Source of the DNA: Hyphomicrobiales bacterium
Lineage (GTDB): Bacteria; Pseudomonadota; Alphaproteobacteria; Rhodospirillales; JACKKN01
Length of the DNA stretch: 64,000 nt
Assembly (NCBI GenBank): GCA_024236415.1
Contig: JACKKN010000004.1
Location: 62,001 to 126,000, forward strand
Reading direction: 5' to 3'
The position numbers and the translations under genes were made by a program. Positions 52,474 through 60,457 of this stretch are shown here, in pieces. The notes under the pieces were generated by a model. The model was given only the letters and a program-made list of their open reading frames with translations, was not told the DNA's origin and did not search any database. Within the stretch, counting starts at the first letter, position 1. Every line of letters begins with the position of its first letter.

Positions 52474-53001
52474 CTAGCCGCGGGGCGCCAGCAGGCCGCG
52501 GGTGATGTCGATGCCGTCGGTCAGGGCGTCGGCGACGATCTGGGCGCAGGCGGCGGCGTCGGATCCGGCGTCGTGGTGGTTCAGCGGAATGGCCAGGTAG
52601 CGGCACACGTCGGGCAGGCGGGTGGGGCGGATGTCCCAGGCGGCGCGGGCCAGCTTGACCGTGCACAGGTAGGGCTGGGCCGGGGCCTCGACCCCGGCGG
52701 CGGCGCAGCAGCCGGCCATCACCGCCCGGTCGAAGCCGGCGTTGTGGGCGGCCAGGAAGTCGGCCCCGTCCAGAAACGCGGCGATGTCCGGCCAGGCGGC
52801 GGCGAAGGGCGGGGCGTCGGCCACCATGCCCCAGGTCAGGCCGTGGATGTGGGTGTAGTACATCTGCGGCCGCGGCGGCCGGATCAGGGTCACGTGGCGC
52901 TCGGCCAGGCGGCCGTCGACGACGCGCACCATGCCGATGGCGCAGGCGCTGTCCCGCCCCGGGTCGGCGGTCTCGAAGTCGAGGGCGACGATGGTGGTCA
53001 A
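52474..53001 (-). CDS. DEDDh 3'-5' exonuclease
   Basis: A 175-residue DnaQ-like exonuclease: VALDFETAD (DxE), HNAGFDRAVM and HHDAGSDAAACAQI (HxxxxD) supply the four acidic residues and the His. Single-domain, so not the polymerase epsilon subunit. The start is TTG at 52999-53001, with GGGGG 6 bases upstream; no closer ATG would keep the first DxE motif. It begins 19 bases after purE on the same strand. Confidence 0.87.
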   Translation of the reverse strand: MTTIVALDFETADPGRDSACAIGMVRVVDGRLAERHVTLIRPPRPQMYYTHIHGLTWGMVADAPPFAAAWPDIAAFLDGADFLAAHNAGFDRAVMAGCCAAAGVEAPAQPYLCTVKLARAAWDIRPTRLPDVCRYLAIPLNHHDAGSDAAACAQIVADALTDGIDITRGLLAPRG

Positions 53002-53020
53002 CGTCGCCCCCGTCCGGTCG

Positions 53021-53518
53021 TCAGTCCTGGGGCGTTTCCGGCACCGCCGCCGACTGCTCGGCGCGGAACGCGTCCAGGCGCGCGGCGATCCCGGAATCCG
53101 ACAGGGCCAGGATCGAGGCCGCCATGACCGCGGCGTTCACGGCCCCGGCCTTGCCCACGGCGAAGGCGCCCACGGGGATGCCGCCGGGCATCTGGGCCAT
53201 GGCCAGCAGGGCGTCCAGGCCGCCCATCAGCTTGCCCTCCAGGGGCACGCCCAGGACCGGCAGGGGGGTGATGGCGGCGGCGGCGCCGGGCAGGGCGGCG
53301 GCCATGCCGGCACCGGCGATGATCACCTTCAGGCCGCGGTCCTTGGCGGTCTTGCAGTACTCGTCCAGGCGGGCCGGGGTGCGGTGGGCCGAGATGACCC
53401 GCGCCTCGTTGGCGATGCCCAGCTTGTCCAGGGTCGCGATGGTGTTCTTCATCACCGGCCAGTCCGAATTGCTGCCCATGATGACGCCGACAAGGGGGGT
53501 CGATTCGCTGTCGCTCAT
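53021..53518 (-). CDS. purE: N5-carboxyaminoimidazole ribonucleotide mutase PurE
   Basis: A 165-residue PurE of the purine pathway, converting N5-CAIR to CAIR. GSNSDW at 15-20, SAHRTP at 43-48 (catalytic His) and QMPGGIPVGAFAVGKAGAVN are canonical. The phosphate-loop segment is unusual: AGAGMAAALPG where class I enzymes have AGAGGAAHLPG, so Gly becomes Met72 and His becomes Ala75. No purK follows; the next gene is an exonuclease. The ATG at 53518 is followed by a short Ser/Glu stretch. Confidence 0.92.
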   Translation of the reverse strand: MSDSESTPLVGVIMGSNSDWPVMKNTIATLDKLGIANEARVISAHRTPARLDEYCKTAKDRGLKVIIAGAGMAAALPGAAAAITPLPVLGVPLEGKLMGGLDALLAMAQMPGGIPVGAFAVGKAGAVNAAVMAASILALSDSGIAARLDAFRAEQSAAVPETPQD

Positions 53519-53558
53519 TGTCGCTCTCTCTCACTGCCTGGGGCGCGGAAAGGGCGGG

Positions 53559-53586
53559 ATTATAGGGATCGCGGCCCCCGGCGCAA
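53559..53586 (-). promoter_or_regulatory. Sigma-70 promoter of purE
   Basis: On the minus strand TTGCGC (53586-53581), a 16-base spacer, and a perfect TATAAT (53564-53559). Start near 53552, giving a leader of about 34 bases. Confidence 0.6.
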
Positions 53587-53665
53587 GGGCGGAATGGGCG
53601 CATTTGGGAAACGGCGCAACCGGTGGTAGCCTTTGCCCAGGGCAGGCAGCGAGGGCACACCGTCC

Positions 53666-54424
53666 ATGGCCGACATCACGCCCCCGGAGGGAATCATTCC
53701 CGTCCCCCCCGTGGACCAGCGCAACCTGGCCCGGCAGCGGCGCGAGGACGGCGAGACCGACGACCAGGGCCCGCGCCTGCGCCGGCCGCTGCCGCGGGAG
53801 TCCGCCCACGACGTGGCCTTCATCATGGGAATCCCCGAGGACGAGCTGACCCCCCGGGTGCACGAGGCCCTGTTGACCATCATGAACGAGTTCGACCGCC
53901 AGCGGCACGAGCTGGAGCAGCTGCGCCTGCAGCTTGCCTTCCTGCGCGACCAGGCCGACGCCCACCCGGTGCTGCCGGTCATGAACCGCCGCGCCCTCAT
54001 GCGCGAGCTGACCCGCGCCGTGACCCGCGAGCACCAGACCGGCACCCGCAACAGCTTCGCCGTGTTCCATTTCCACGGCCTGGGCAGCTACCGCCGCCGC
54101 CACGGGCTGGTCGCCGCCGAAACCCTGCTGGGGCGCATCGCCGAGGCGTTCCGCCGCGACCTGCGCGAGACCGACGTGGTGGGCAGCCTGGGCAACAACG
54201 AACTGGGCGTCATCCTGCCCCTGGCGGGCCGCGACGCGGCGGTGACCAAGGCCCGCGACCTGACCGCCCGGGTCGATGAGGTGATGGCCGACCCGGTGCA
54301 CGGCGGCGAGCGCCTGCGTGCCGTGTTCGGCACCCATCTGCTGCGCGACACCGACACCGCCGACAGCGCCATCGCCGCCGCCGACCAGGACCTGACGGCG
54401 CACCTGGTCGACGGGGAATCCTAG
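53666..54424 (+). CDS. GGDEF-like protein with degenerate active site
   Basis: A 252-residue protein whose C-terminal 150 residues have the shape of a GGDEF diguanylate cyclase: ALMRELTRAVTREH, then LVAAETLLGRIAEAFRRDLRETDVV and the signature position, which reads GNNEL (176-180) in place of GGDEF. The conserved aspartates are gone, so it should not make c-di-GMP; it may bind GTP, c-di-GMP or a partner. The N-terminus is Pro- and Arg-rich, followed by a helix (HEALLTIMNEFDRQRHELEQ) that could dimerise it. No membrane segment. Confidence 0.85.
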   Translation: MADITPPEGIIPVPPVDQRNLARQRREDGETDDQGPRLRRPLPRESAHDVAFIMGIPEDELTPRVHEALLTIMNEFDRQRHELEQLRLQLAFLRDQADAHPVLPVMNRRALMRELTRAVTREHQTGTRNSFAVFHFHGLGSYRRRHGLVAAETLLGRIAEAFRRDLRETDVVGSLGNNELGVILPLAGRDAAVTKARDLTARVDEVMADPVHGGERLRAVFGTHLLRDTDTADSAIAAADQDLTAHLVDGES

Positions 54425-54432
54425 GCCGTGGT

Positions 54433-54633
54433 CTAGGCGATGATGTCGGGAATCAGCAGGTTTTCCAGGCGGATGATCTGGTCGCGCAGCATCAGCTTTC
54501 GCTTCTTCAGGCGCCGGACCTGCAACTGGTCGAAGGGCGGGGTTTCGGCGATGTTGCGGATCACGTCGTCCAAATCCCGGTGCTCGGCGCGCAGGGCTTC
54601 GAGCTTCTGCATCTGGAGGTCGAGGTCGTTCAC
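54433..54633 (-). CDS. DUF465 (YdcH-like) small protein
   Basis: A 66-residue helical-hairpin protein of the DUF465 family: KLEALRAEHRDLDDVI, then FDQLQVRRLKKRKLMLRDQI and the C-terminal LLIPDIIA common in alphaproteobacterial members. The GTG at 54633 fits the usual start of the family and lies downstream of a good promoter; the in-frame ATG at 54678 would sit next to the -10 box and is less likely. Function unknown. Divergent from a second DUF465 gene. Confidence 0.82.
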   Translation of the reverse strand: MNDLDLQMQKLEALRAEHRDLDDVIRNIAETPPFDQLQVRRLKKRKLMLRDQIIRLENLLIPDIIA

Positions 54634-54678
54634 GTGTGGCGGTCCGTTGGCGGGCGATACCCTGTTTTCATGGCCCAT

Positions 54679-54708
54679 ATCTTACCAGACAAGCGCGCCG
54701 AAGGTTAA
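54679..54708 (-). promoter_or_regulatory. Extended -10 promoter of the leftward DUF465 gene
   Basis: TTAACC (54708-54703), an 18-base spacer and TGGTAAGAT, an extended -10 (54687-54679). Start near 54672, leaving about 40 bases before the GTG, which helps decide the start codon. Confidence 0.45.
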
Positions 54709-54851
54709 GCGCCATGCGCGCCCCGGAGCCCATTTGCGGCGCCCCCGCGGGGCCCCGGGCGACCCCCGGCCGCGGCGCGTCGGCGCTGGCTTTTTTTTGA
54801 CGGTTCAGTTACCATTATCCCCCATTGAGACATGATCAGGAGGACTCGACC

Positions 54852-55019
54852 ATGAGCCTTGACGAGAGAATTCAGTCTCTGAAGGACAAACACGCTGCCC
54901 TAGAAGCCGCGATCGCAGAAGAAGAAAGCCATCCCCAGCCCGACGACATCGAAATCCACAAACTCAAAAAACAAAAACTGATGATCAAGGACGAGCTCGC
55001 CAATATCGGCGCCGACTGA
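54852..55019 (+). CDS. Second DUF465 (YdcH-like) small protein
   Basis: A 55-residue protein starting MSLDERIQSLKDKHAALE and carrying IHKLKKQKLMIKDELANI, clearly paralogous to the leftward DUF465 gene (RRLKKRKLMLRDQI). AGGAGGA precedes the ATG. Codon use is richer in A and T than in neighbouring genes. Function unknown. Confidence 0.9.
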   Translation: MSLDERIQSLKDKHAALEAAIAEEESHPQPDDIEIHKLKKQKLMIKDELANIGAD

Positions 55020-55470
55020 TCCTCCGATGCCGGCCGTGTCCGCGCACCCACCGACGACAAGACGAGAACCCGTTTGAACACCCGCCGGCCCGCAGCCGGC
55101 AGGACGACTTGGCGCGTGGTCGCGGAGACGGCCGGAGACATTTTCCGAGGGCCCGGCCGCACCACCCCGAACGGTCGGGCCGACGGCCCGCGGCCCTGAC
55201 GCGGCGCCCGCCCCCGCGCGAACCGTGTTTCGCCGGCGCCGGCGATGAAAAATGCGGCCCCTGCCCAAAAAAGCGACGGATTCCTTGACAGCGGCCCCGG
55301 ACGTAAGCCTGCGGGCGTTTTCCGTCGGCCGGTCTTGCGGCCTGAAATCATTTTGAAATCAAGAACCTGCAATTAATTCACAGCGATGGGTCGGAGATTG
55401 GCATGTGCCTTGCTAGGTTCCCCATGAAGGAGCCCAACGCGACCGCGTAAACCGCAAGGACAACAACGCC
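55020..55470. other. 451-base non-coding region with sigma-54 promoter
   Basis: No credible gene on either strand. The left part is GC-rich with several short inverted repeats. The right part (about 55340-55420) is AT-rich and holds a near-IHF site AATCAAGAACCTG at 55357-55369 and the sigma-54 promoter at 55399-55414. IHF bends DNA between activator and RpoN promoters in many systems. Confidence 0.5.
55399..55414 (+). promoter_or_regulatory. Sigma-54 promoter (-24/-12) of the 67-residue protein
   Basis: TGGCATG-TGCC-TTGCT matches TGGCAYG-N4-TTGCW with exact spacing; both GG and GC are intact. Start near 55425, 46 bases before the ATG. Confidence 0.72.
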
Positions 55471-55674
55471 ATGAAGCGTACCTCGCCCCAGGACTCCGAC
55501 CGTTCGGCGCGCAGCCTGCGCCTGGACGCCACCTATTTCGCCTATCAGCAGGAAATGGCCCGGTGCCTGGTCACCGCCATCGGCGTCGAGGGCGCCATCG
55601 CCTGCGCCAGGCGCAACAACTGGAACGGCGTGATCGCCCACATCCTGGGCGGCAGCCGGGTCAAGCGGGCCTGA
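55471..55674 (+). CDS. Small protein of unknown function under sigma-54 control
   Basis: A 67-residue soluble, basic protein with a mostly helical pattern (ARSLRLDATYFAYQQEMARCLVTAIG cut into two helices) and a C-terminal IACARRNNWNGVIAHILGG. No family recognised. AAGGA lies about 11 bases upstream of the ATG. The upstream sigma-54 promoter is the main evidence for a dedicated gene with regulated expression. Confidence 0.7.
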   Translation: MKRTSPQDSDRSARSLRLDATYFAYQQEMARCLVTAIGVEGAIACARRNNWNGVIAHILGGSRVKRA

Positions 55675-55713
55675 CCGGCCGGCCACCGCGGAGACGGGAA
55701 CGGACGCCCTCGG

Positions 55714-56532
55714 TCACGCCTGGCCGTTCGCGTCGCGCTTGCGGAACTCGCGGTGGGCGCGGACGCTGAAGGGGATCGATACCAGATAGAGGCCCAGGAT
55801 CGTCGACAGGGTCAGCCACGGCGCGCTGACCAGCCCGGCGGCCAGCAGGCCGACCAGCAGCATGGCGGGCAGGACCCAGTGCTGCTCGATCTTCACCTTC
55901 TTGAAGGAAAAGGTCGGGATGGCGCTGACCAGCAGCCCGGCCACCACCAGCAGGAAGATCGCCACCACCACCGGCTCGCGCACGAAGGTGTCGCCCACCT
56001 GGAACGACAGGATCATGGGCAGCAGCACCAGCCCGGCGCCGGCCGGCGCCGGCACGCCGGTGAAGAAGTTGCGCGACCAGGTCGGCTGGTTGACGTCCTC
56101 CAGCGCCGTGTTGAAGCGGGCCAAGCGCAGGGCCATGCACACGGCGAACAGCATGGCCAGCATCCAGCCGAAGCGGTTGGCGCCCTGCATGGCCCACAGG
56201 TACAGCATGATGGCCGGCGCCACGCCGAAGCTGATGAAGTCGGACAGGGAGTCCAGCTCGGCGCCGAACTTGCTGGCGCCCTTCAGGATGCGCGCCACGC
56301 GGCCGTCCAGGCCGTCCAGGATGGCCGCCACCAGGATCGCCACGGCGGCGTATTCCCATTTGTCCTCGAAGGCGTAGCGGATGGCGCTGAGCCCGGCGCA
56401 GATGGCCAGCAGGGTCAGGGCGTTGGGGATCATGCGGTTGATGTGCAGGCCCTTCAGCCGCTTGCGCCGGCCCAGGGGCTGTTCCGTGGGCGGCGGCGGC
56501 GGCGGCGAGGGCGGGGTGGTCAGGTCGACCAT
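55714..56532 (-). CDS. pssA: CDP-diacylglycerol--serine O-phosphatidyltransferase
   Basis: A 272-residue membrane enzyme making phosphatidylserine. After a Pro-rich N-terminus, LHINRMIPNALTLLAICAGL begins the helices, and DGLDGRVARILKGASKFGAELDSLSD carries the CDP-alcohol phosphatidyltransferase motif DGx2ARx8Gx3Dx3D (first D near residue 72). Its start overlaps the psd stop by one base (TGATG on the minus strand), so synthesis and decarboxylation of phosphatidylserine are coupled. Confidence 0.95.
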   Translation of the reverse strand: MVDLTTPPSPPPPPPTEQPLGRRKRLKGLHINRMIPNALTLLAICAGLSAIRYAFEDKWEYAAVAILVAAILDGLDGRVARILKGASKFGAELDSLSDFISFGVAPAIMLYLWAMQGANRFGWMLAMLFAVCMALRLARFNTALEDVNQPTWSRNFFTGVPAPAGAGLVLLPMILSFQVGDTFVREPVVVAIFLLVVAGLLVSAIPTFSFKKVKIEQHWVLPAMLLVGLLAAGLVSAPWLTLSTILGLYLVSIPFSVRAHREFRKRDANGQA

Positions 56533-57218
56533 CAGCGGACCTCGCCCTCGCGGGCCGGCTCCTGGCCGCGCATGTCGGCGATCACCGTCTCGCCGGCGAC
56601 GGCGCGCTGGCCCACCGCCACCAGGGGTTCGACCCCCGTCGGCAGGTATACGTCCACCCGGCTGCCGAAGCGGATCATGCCGAACCGCTCGCCGGCGCGC
56701 ACCTGGTCGCCCACGCGCGCCCAGCACAGGATGCGCCGCGCCACCAGGCCGGCGATCTGCACATAGGCCATGTCGCGCCCGTCGCGCAGGGTCAGGCGCA
56801 CGCTCTGGCGCTCGTTGAACTCGCTGGCCTTGTCCAGGGACGCGTTCAGGAACTTGCCCGGGCGATAGGCCAGCTTGGCGATGGTGCCGTCGCAGGGATT
56901 GCGGTTCACGTGCACGTCGAACACGTTCATGAACACGCAGATGCGGGGCCGGGGCTCGTCGCCCATCTCCAGCTCGGGCGGCGGCGGCGCCGTATCGATG
57001 AGCTGCACCACCCCGTCGGCGGGGCTGATCACCAGGTCGTCGCGGGTCGGCGTCACCCGGGGCGGGTCGCGGAAGAAATAGATGCTCCAGGCGGTGACCA
57101 GCGCGCCCAGCCAGCCCATTGGCTGGGACAGGGACGCCAGGATCGCGGAGCAGATGGCGAAGACGGCGATGAACGGCCATCCCGCGCTGTTGATGGGAAC
57201 GAAGACGCTTTTCAGCAC
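56532..57218 (-). CDS. psd: Phosphatidylserine decarboxylase proenzyme
   Basis: A 228-residue short-form decarboxylase yielding phosphatidylethanolamine. Two N-terminal membrane segments precede FFRDPPRVTPTRDDLVISPADG. FMNVFDVHVNRNPCDG and the self-cleavage site in MIRFGSRVDVYLP (Gly-Ser, giving the pyruvoyl group) are intact. The start is GTG at 57218 with AAAGGA 8 bases upstream. pssA follows with overlap. Confidence 0.95.
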   Translation of the reverse strand: MLKSVFVPINSAGWPFIAVFAICSAILASLSQPMGWLGALVTAWSIYFFRDPPRVTPTRDDLVISPADGVVQLIDTAPPPPELEMGDEPRPRICVFMNVFDVHVNRNPCDGTIAKLAYRPGKFLNASLDKASEFNERQSVRLTLRDGRDMAYVQIAGLVARRILCWARVGDQVRAGERFGMIRFGSRVDVYLPTGVEPLVAVGQRAVAGETVIADMRGQEPAREGEVR

Positions 57219-57328
57219 GCCATGCTGTCCTTTCAGTTCCGGCCCCGCATTTTGCGCCAGCGGGCCTGCCGATGGAAGCCCCCACGCCCGAAGGGCGTGC
57301 CGGGGGCTCGGATTTCCTGGGGTGGCGG

Positions 57329-58702
57329 TCAGTTCGACGGCGGGACGGCGAAGATCTGCCCGGGGTAGATCAGGTCGGCGTCGCGAATCTGGTCCCGGTT
57401 GGCGTCGAAGATCACCGTGTAGCGGGTGCCGGCGCCATAGGTGCGGCGCGCGATCCGCCACAGGGAGTTGCCAGGCTGCACGATCACGAAGTCGCCCTGG
57501 GCCACCTGGGTCAGGGGCTCGGCCCGGGCGAAGGGGAACATGACCCGGGACACGACCTTGCCGGCCCCGTCCACCTGGTCGGCGCGCAGGGCGTACAGGC
57601 CGGGCGCCACCATGCGCTCCGGCGACAGGGACCAGCGGCTGTCGGCGCCGGCCGCGGCGCGGCCCATGAAGTCGTTGTTCAGGTACACCTGGACCCGGGC
57701 CTCGGTCGCCGCCTGGCCGCTGATGGTCAGGCGGCCGTCGTCGTCGTAGTCCACCGTGTCGACGCTCAGCCGGGTGTCGGCGCCGGCCGGCTGCTGCGGC
57801 GGCCGCACCGGCGGCAACTTGCGGGCGCCCGACGGCATCACGCGCGGCGCCTCGGCCACGGCGGGCGGGGTGCTGCGGTCGGCCAAGGCGGTGGTTGCCG
57901 TGGCGGCACCGGTGCCGGCCTTGGCCGCGGGGGCGGCCGGCGCGGCCGGTGTGGTCGGACCCTGGGGCGCCGTCGCCGCGGCGGTGTTGGAGGTGGGCGC
58001 GCGCATGACTCCGCCGCCCGATGCTTCCGGCGTGCCGGCGGTGGTGGCGGGGGCCGCGGAGGCCATGGGGGCCGCGTCGGCGACCGCGTCGGCGGTGGGT
58101 TTCTGCAACACCACCGTGGGGCGGCCGTCCTTGAGCGGGACCTTCATGGCCAGGGGCTTGCGCTGCTTGGGCGTCTCGGCCGGGCGTCCGGCGATGTCCT
58201 TGCCCTTCTCGGGCACCACCAGGACCACCGCTTCCTCGGACTTGACCGCCGGCTTGCCGGCCACCTGCATTTCCAGGGTCAGCTGGCGGTCGCCGGGGTT
58301 GAGGGGCCTGTCGGGCACGAACACCCATTCGCCGCGGCTGTCGGCCTGCACCTGGCCAATCACCTTGCCCGATTCCATGATCAGCACCGTGGCGCCCGGG
58401 GTGGCGCGGCCGGCCATGACCGAATCCCCCTGCGGGTTCACCCGCACCACGTCGAACGACGGCGGGGTCAGGTCCGCCAGGTCCTTGGCCGGGCCGTCGG
58501 CGGGGGCGGCGGAGTCCGCCGTGGAGGCTCCCGCGCCGGCCGCGTCCGGGGCCTTGGCCGCCGGCGGTGCGCTGGCCGTCTGCGGCGCGGTTTCTGTCGC
58601 GTTTTCAGTCAGTTCCGAGTCGGTGTTCAGGCCATAGTTCAGCCCGATTGCCAGGGCAACGGCGGCGACTCCGACGGCGGCGATGATCAACGGGCGGTTC
58701 AT
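57329..58702 (-). CDS. LysM domain protein with Ig-like modules
   Basis: A 457-residue protein with an N-terminal membrane anchor (5-24). A long Ala/Pro/Thr-rich spacer joins two Ig-like beta modules (RATPGATVLIMESGKVIGQV and GQAATEARVQVYLNNDFMGR) to a C-terminal LysM domain (VIVQPGNSLWRIARRTYGAG, DLIYPGQIFAVP). It should face the periplasm and bind peptidoglycan. Proteins of this plan are widespread in alphaproteobacteria; function unknown. Confidence 0.9.
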   Translation of the reverse strand: MNRPLIIAAVGVAAVALAIGLNYGLNTDSELTENATETAPQTASAPPAAKAPDAAGAGASTADSAAPADGPAKDLADLTPPSFDVVRVNPQGDSVMAGRATPGATVLIMESGKVIGQVQADSRGEWVFVPDRPLNPGDRQLTLEMQVAGKPAVKSEEAVVLVVPEKGKDIAGRPAETPKQRKPLAMKVPLKDGRPTVVLQKPTADAVADAAPMASAAPATTAGTPEASGGGVMRAPTSNTAAATAPQGPTTPAAPAAPAAKAGTGAATATTALADRSTPPAVAEAPRVMPSGARKLPPVRPPQQPAGADTRLSVDTVDYDDDGRLTISGQAATEARVQVYLNNDFMGRAAAGADSRWSLSPERMVAPGLYALRADQVDGAGKVVSRVMFPFARAEPLTQVAQGDFVIVQPGNSLWRIARRTYGAGTRYTVIFDANRDQIRDADLIYPGQIFAVPPSN

Positions 58703-58781
58703 GGGTCGGCGGTCGCTTCAAAAAACTGTCATCAATATGCAGCGTCAACAGTAATACGGGCCCGGACGGGGCGCAATCCAT

Positions 58782-59648
58782 TCACATGTCGACGCCGACC
58801 CAGGCGATGGCCGCCGCCAGGGCCAGGGAGACCAGGCAAACGGCAAGCAATACAAAGGGGTAGAACGGCTCGGGCACGCGCCGCCAGCGCAGCCACAGGC
58901 GCTGCGCCGGGGTGTCGGCGAAGAAGGCCATGGCCAGCACGGGCAGGGCCCACAGCGGCGTCGCCGTGTGCCAACCCACGCGCACGGCCAGCACCACCAG
59001 GGCGCCCGCGGCCACGAACAGCACCGAGTCCGAGAACGGCTCGCGCTCGCCGGGCCAGTTCCAGGCCAGGTGCCCGGCCACGGCGGCGGCCAGGGCGATG
59101 GCGATGCCCGTCGCCGGCGGCGAGTCGGCCAGGGCCGCCAGGGCCGCCAGGCCCAGGGCCGCCACCATCACCATGATGGCCGGGTGGGCCGGCGCCGCCT
59201 GGGCCGCCACGTGGCGCAGGCGCAGGGCCACCACCAGCCCGCCCAGGGCCAGCGGCAGTCCCTGGGACAGGATGCGCGCGGTGCCGGCGCCGGCCAGGGG
59301 CGCGCCCAGGGACCACCAGGCGCACAGCAGGACATGGGCGCCCAGCAGCAGCACGCGCAAGAGGGGGCTGGCGACCAGGGGGCGGTCGCGGAAATGGTCC
59401 AGCACCATGCCCAGCACCAGCCCCAGCGCCACCAGGTAGAACAGGGCCCCGACCCCCGCCGGCGGCGGGAACGGCGGCAGGCCCCCGGCGGTGACCAGGG
59501 CCAACAGGTAGCCGGCGCCCACCGCCGCCCCGGCCAGGCCGGCGGCGCGGCCGCCGCCGGCGCGGCGCAGGACCCAGATGCCCAGGGCGGCCACCATGAA
59601 CGGCAGCGCCACGGCCCAGGTCAGGGGGTGTTCCAGGAAGCTCGGCAT
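58782..59648 (-). CDS. Multi-spanning membrane protein of unknown function
   Basis: A 288-residue hydrophobic protein with about eight membrane helices, starting MPSFLEHPLTWAVALPFMV. No transporter or enzyme motif is visible. Charged loops are short (LDHFRDRPLVAS, WPGEREPFSD). The ATG at 59648 is chosen because upstream in-frame residues are not membrane-like. Divergent from the cytochrome b561 gene. Confidence 0.75.
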   Translation of the reverse strand: MPSFLEHPLTWAVALPFMVAALGIWVLRRAGGGRAAGLAGAAVGAGYLLALVTAGGLPPFPPPAGVGALFYLVALGLVLGMVLDHFRDRPLVASPLLRVLLLGAHVLLCAWWSLGAPLAGAGTARILSQGLPLALGGLVVALRLRHVAAQAAPAHPAIMVMVAALGLAALAALADSPPATGIAIALAAAVAGHLAWNWPGEREPFSDSVLFVAAGALVVLAVRVGWHTATPLWALPVLAMAFFADTPAQRLWLRWRRVPEPFYPFVLLAVCLVSLALAAAIAWVGVDM

Positions 59649-59752
59649 GGCGGCCAGGATAGCGGCCGGCCGGGGCGACGCAACGGCTTTCTGCCGGATT
59701 CCGAAACGGGTAGGATGGGCCCCATCGGGAACCTGGCGCGAAGAGAAAAAAC

Positions 59753-60442
59753 ATGAACGAACCGGAACAACATGTTGAAAAATCAAAAATCCGTGTCTGG
59801 GACCTGCCCGTGCGGCTGTTCCACTGGCTGCTTGTGGTGCTGGTCGCCGTCTCCATCTACACCGGGCTGACCGGCGGCCTGAAGGGCATGGACCTGCACA
59901 TGGTGTCGGGCCAGGCGATCCTGTGCCTGGTGGCGTTCCGGGTGCTGTGGGGCTTCATCGGCAGCCGCCACGCCCGTTTCGTCCATTTCGTGCGCGGGCC
60001 GCGGGCGATGCTGGCCTACCTGCGCGACAGCCGGGCGGGGCGCGCCTGGACCCCCGGCCACAACCCCCTGGGCGCCCTGTCGGTGCTGGCCATGCTGGCG
60101 CTCCTCGCCGTGCAGGGGACGACCGGCCTGTTCGCCAACGACGACATCTTCCTGGAAGGGCCCCTGGCGGCCAAGGTGTCCAAGGGCACCAGCGACTACC
60201 TGACCTTCATCCACCACCTGGCGGCCGACGCCCTGTTCATCCTGATCGGCCTGCACCTGGCGGCGATCCTGGGCTACCTGGTGGTCAAGCGCGACAACCT
60301 GGTCACGCCCATGGTCACCGGGCGCAAGGTTCCGCCGGCCGGTGCCGGCGCCGAGGACCGGCCCTTCGCGTCCCTGCGCCGGGCCCTGCTGGTTCTGGTG
60401 TTCGTGGCCTGCGTGTACTGGTCCCTGGCCGCCTGGCTCTAG
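59753..60442 (+). CDS. Cytochrome b561-family membrane protein
   Basis: A 229-residue di-heme b-type cytochrome of the hydrogenase/formate dehydrogenase/b561 type with four or five membrane helices. RVWDLPVRLFHWLLVVLV (heme His), LHMVSGQAILCLVAFRVLWG and FIHHLAADALFILIGLHLAA supply candidate heme ligands. It probably passes quinol electrons to a periplasmic cytochrome. It converges on the cytochrome c' gene, whose product is a plausible partner. Confidence 0.92.
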   Translation: MNEPEQHVEKSKIRVWDLPVRLFHWLLVVLVAVSIYTGLTGGLKGMDLHMVSGQAILCLVAFRVLWGFIGSRHARFVHFVRGPRAMLAYLRDSRAGRAWTPGHNPLGALSVLAMLALLAVQGTTGLFANDDIFLEGPLAAKVSKGTSDYLTFIHHLAADALFILIGLHLAAILGYLVVKRDNLVTPMVTGRKVPPAGAGAEDRPFASLRRALLVLVFVACVYWSLAAWL

Positions 60443-60457
60443 GCGGCCGCCCGGCGG

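Noticed and set aside
54766..54800. GC-rich sequence before eight T residues as an intrinsic terminator
   Set aside because: I could not form a continuous stem directly before the T run, and no plus-strand gene ends nearby except one 340 bases upstream.
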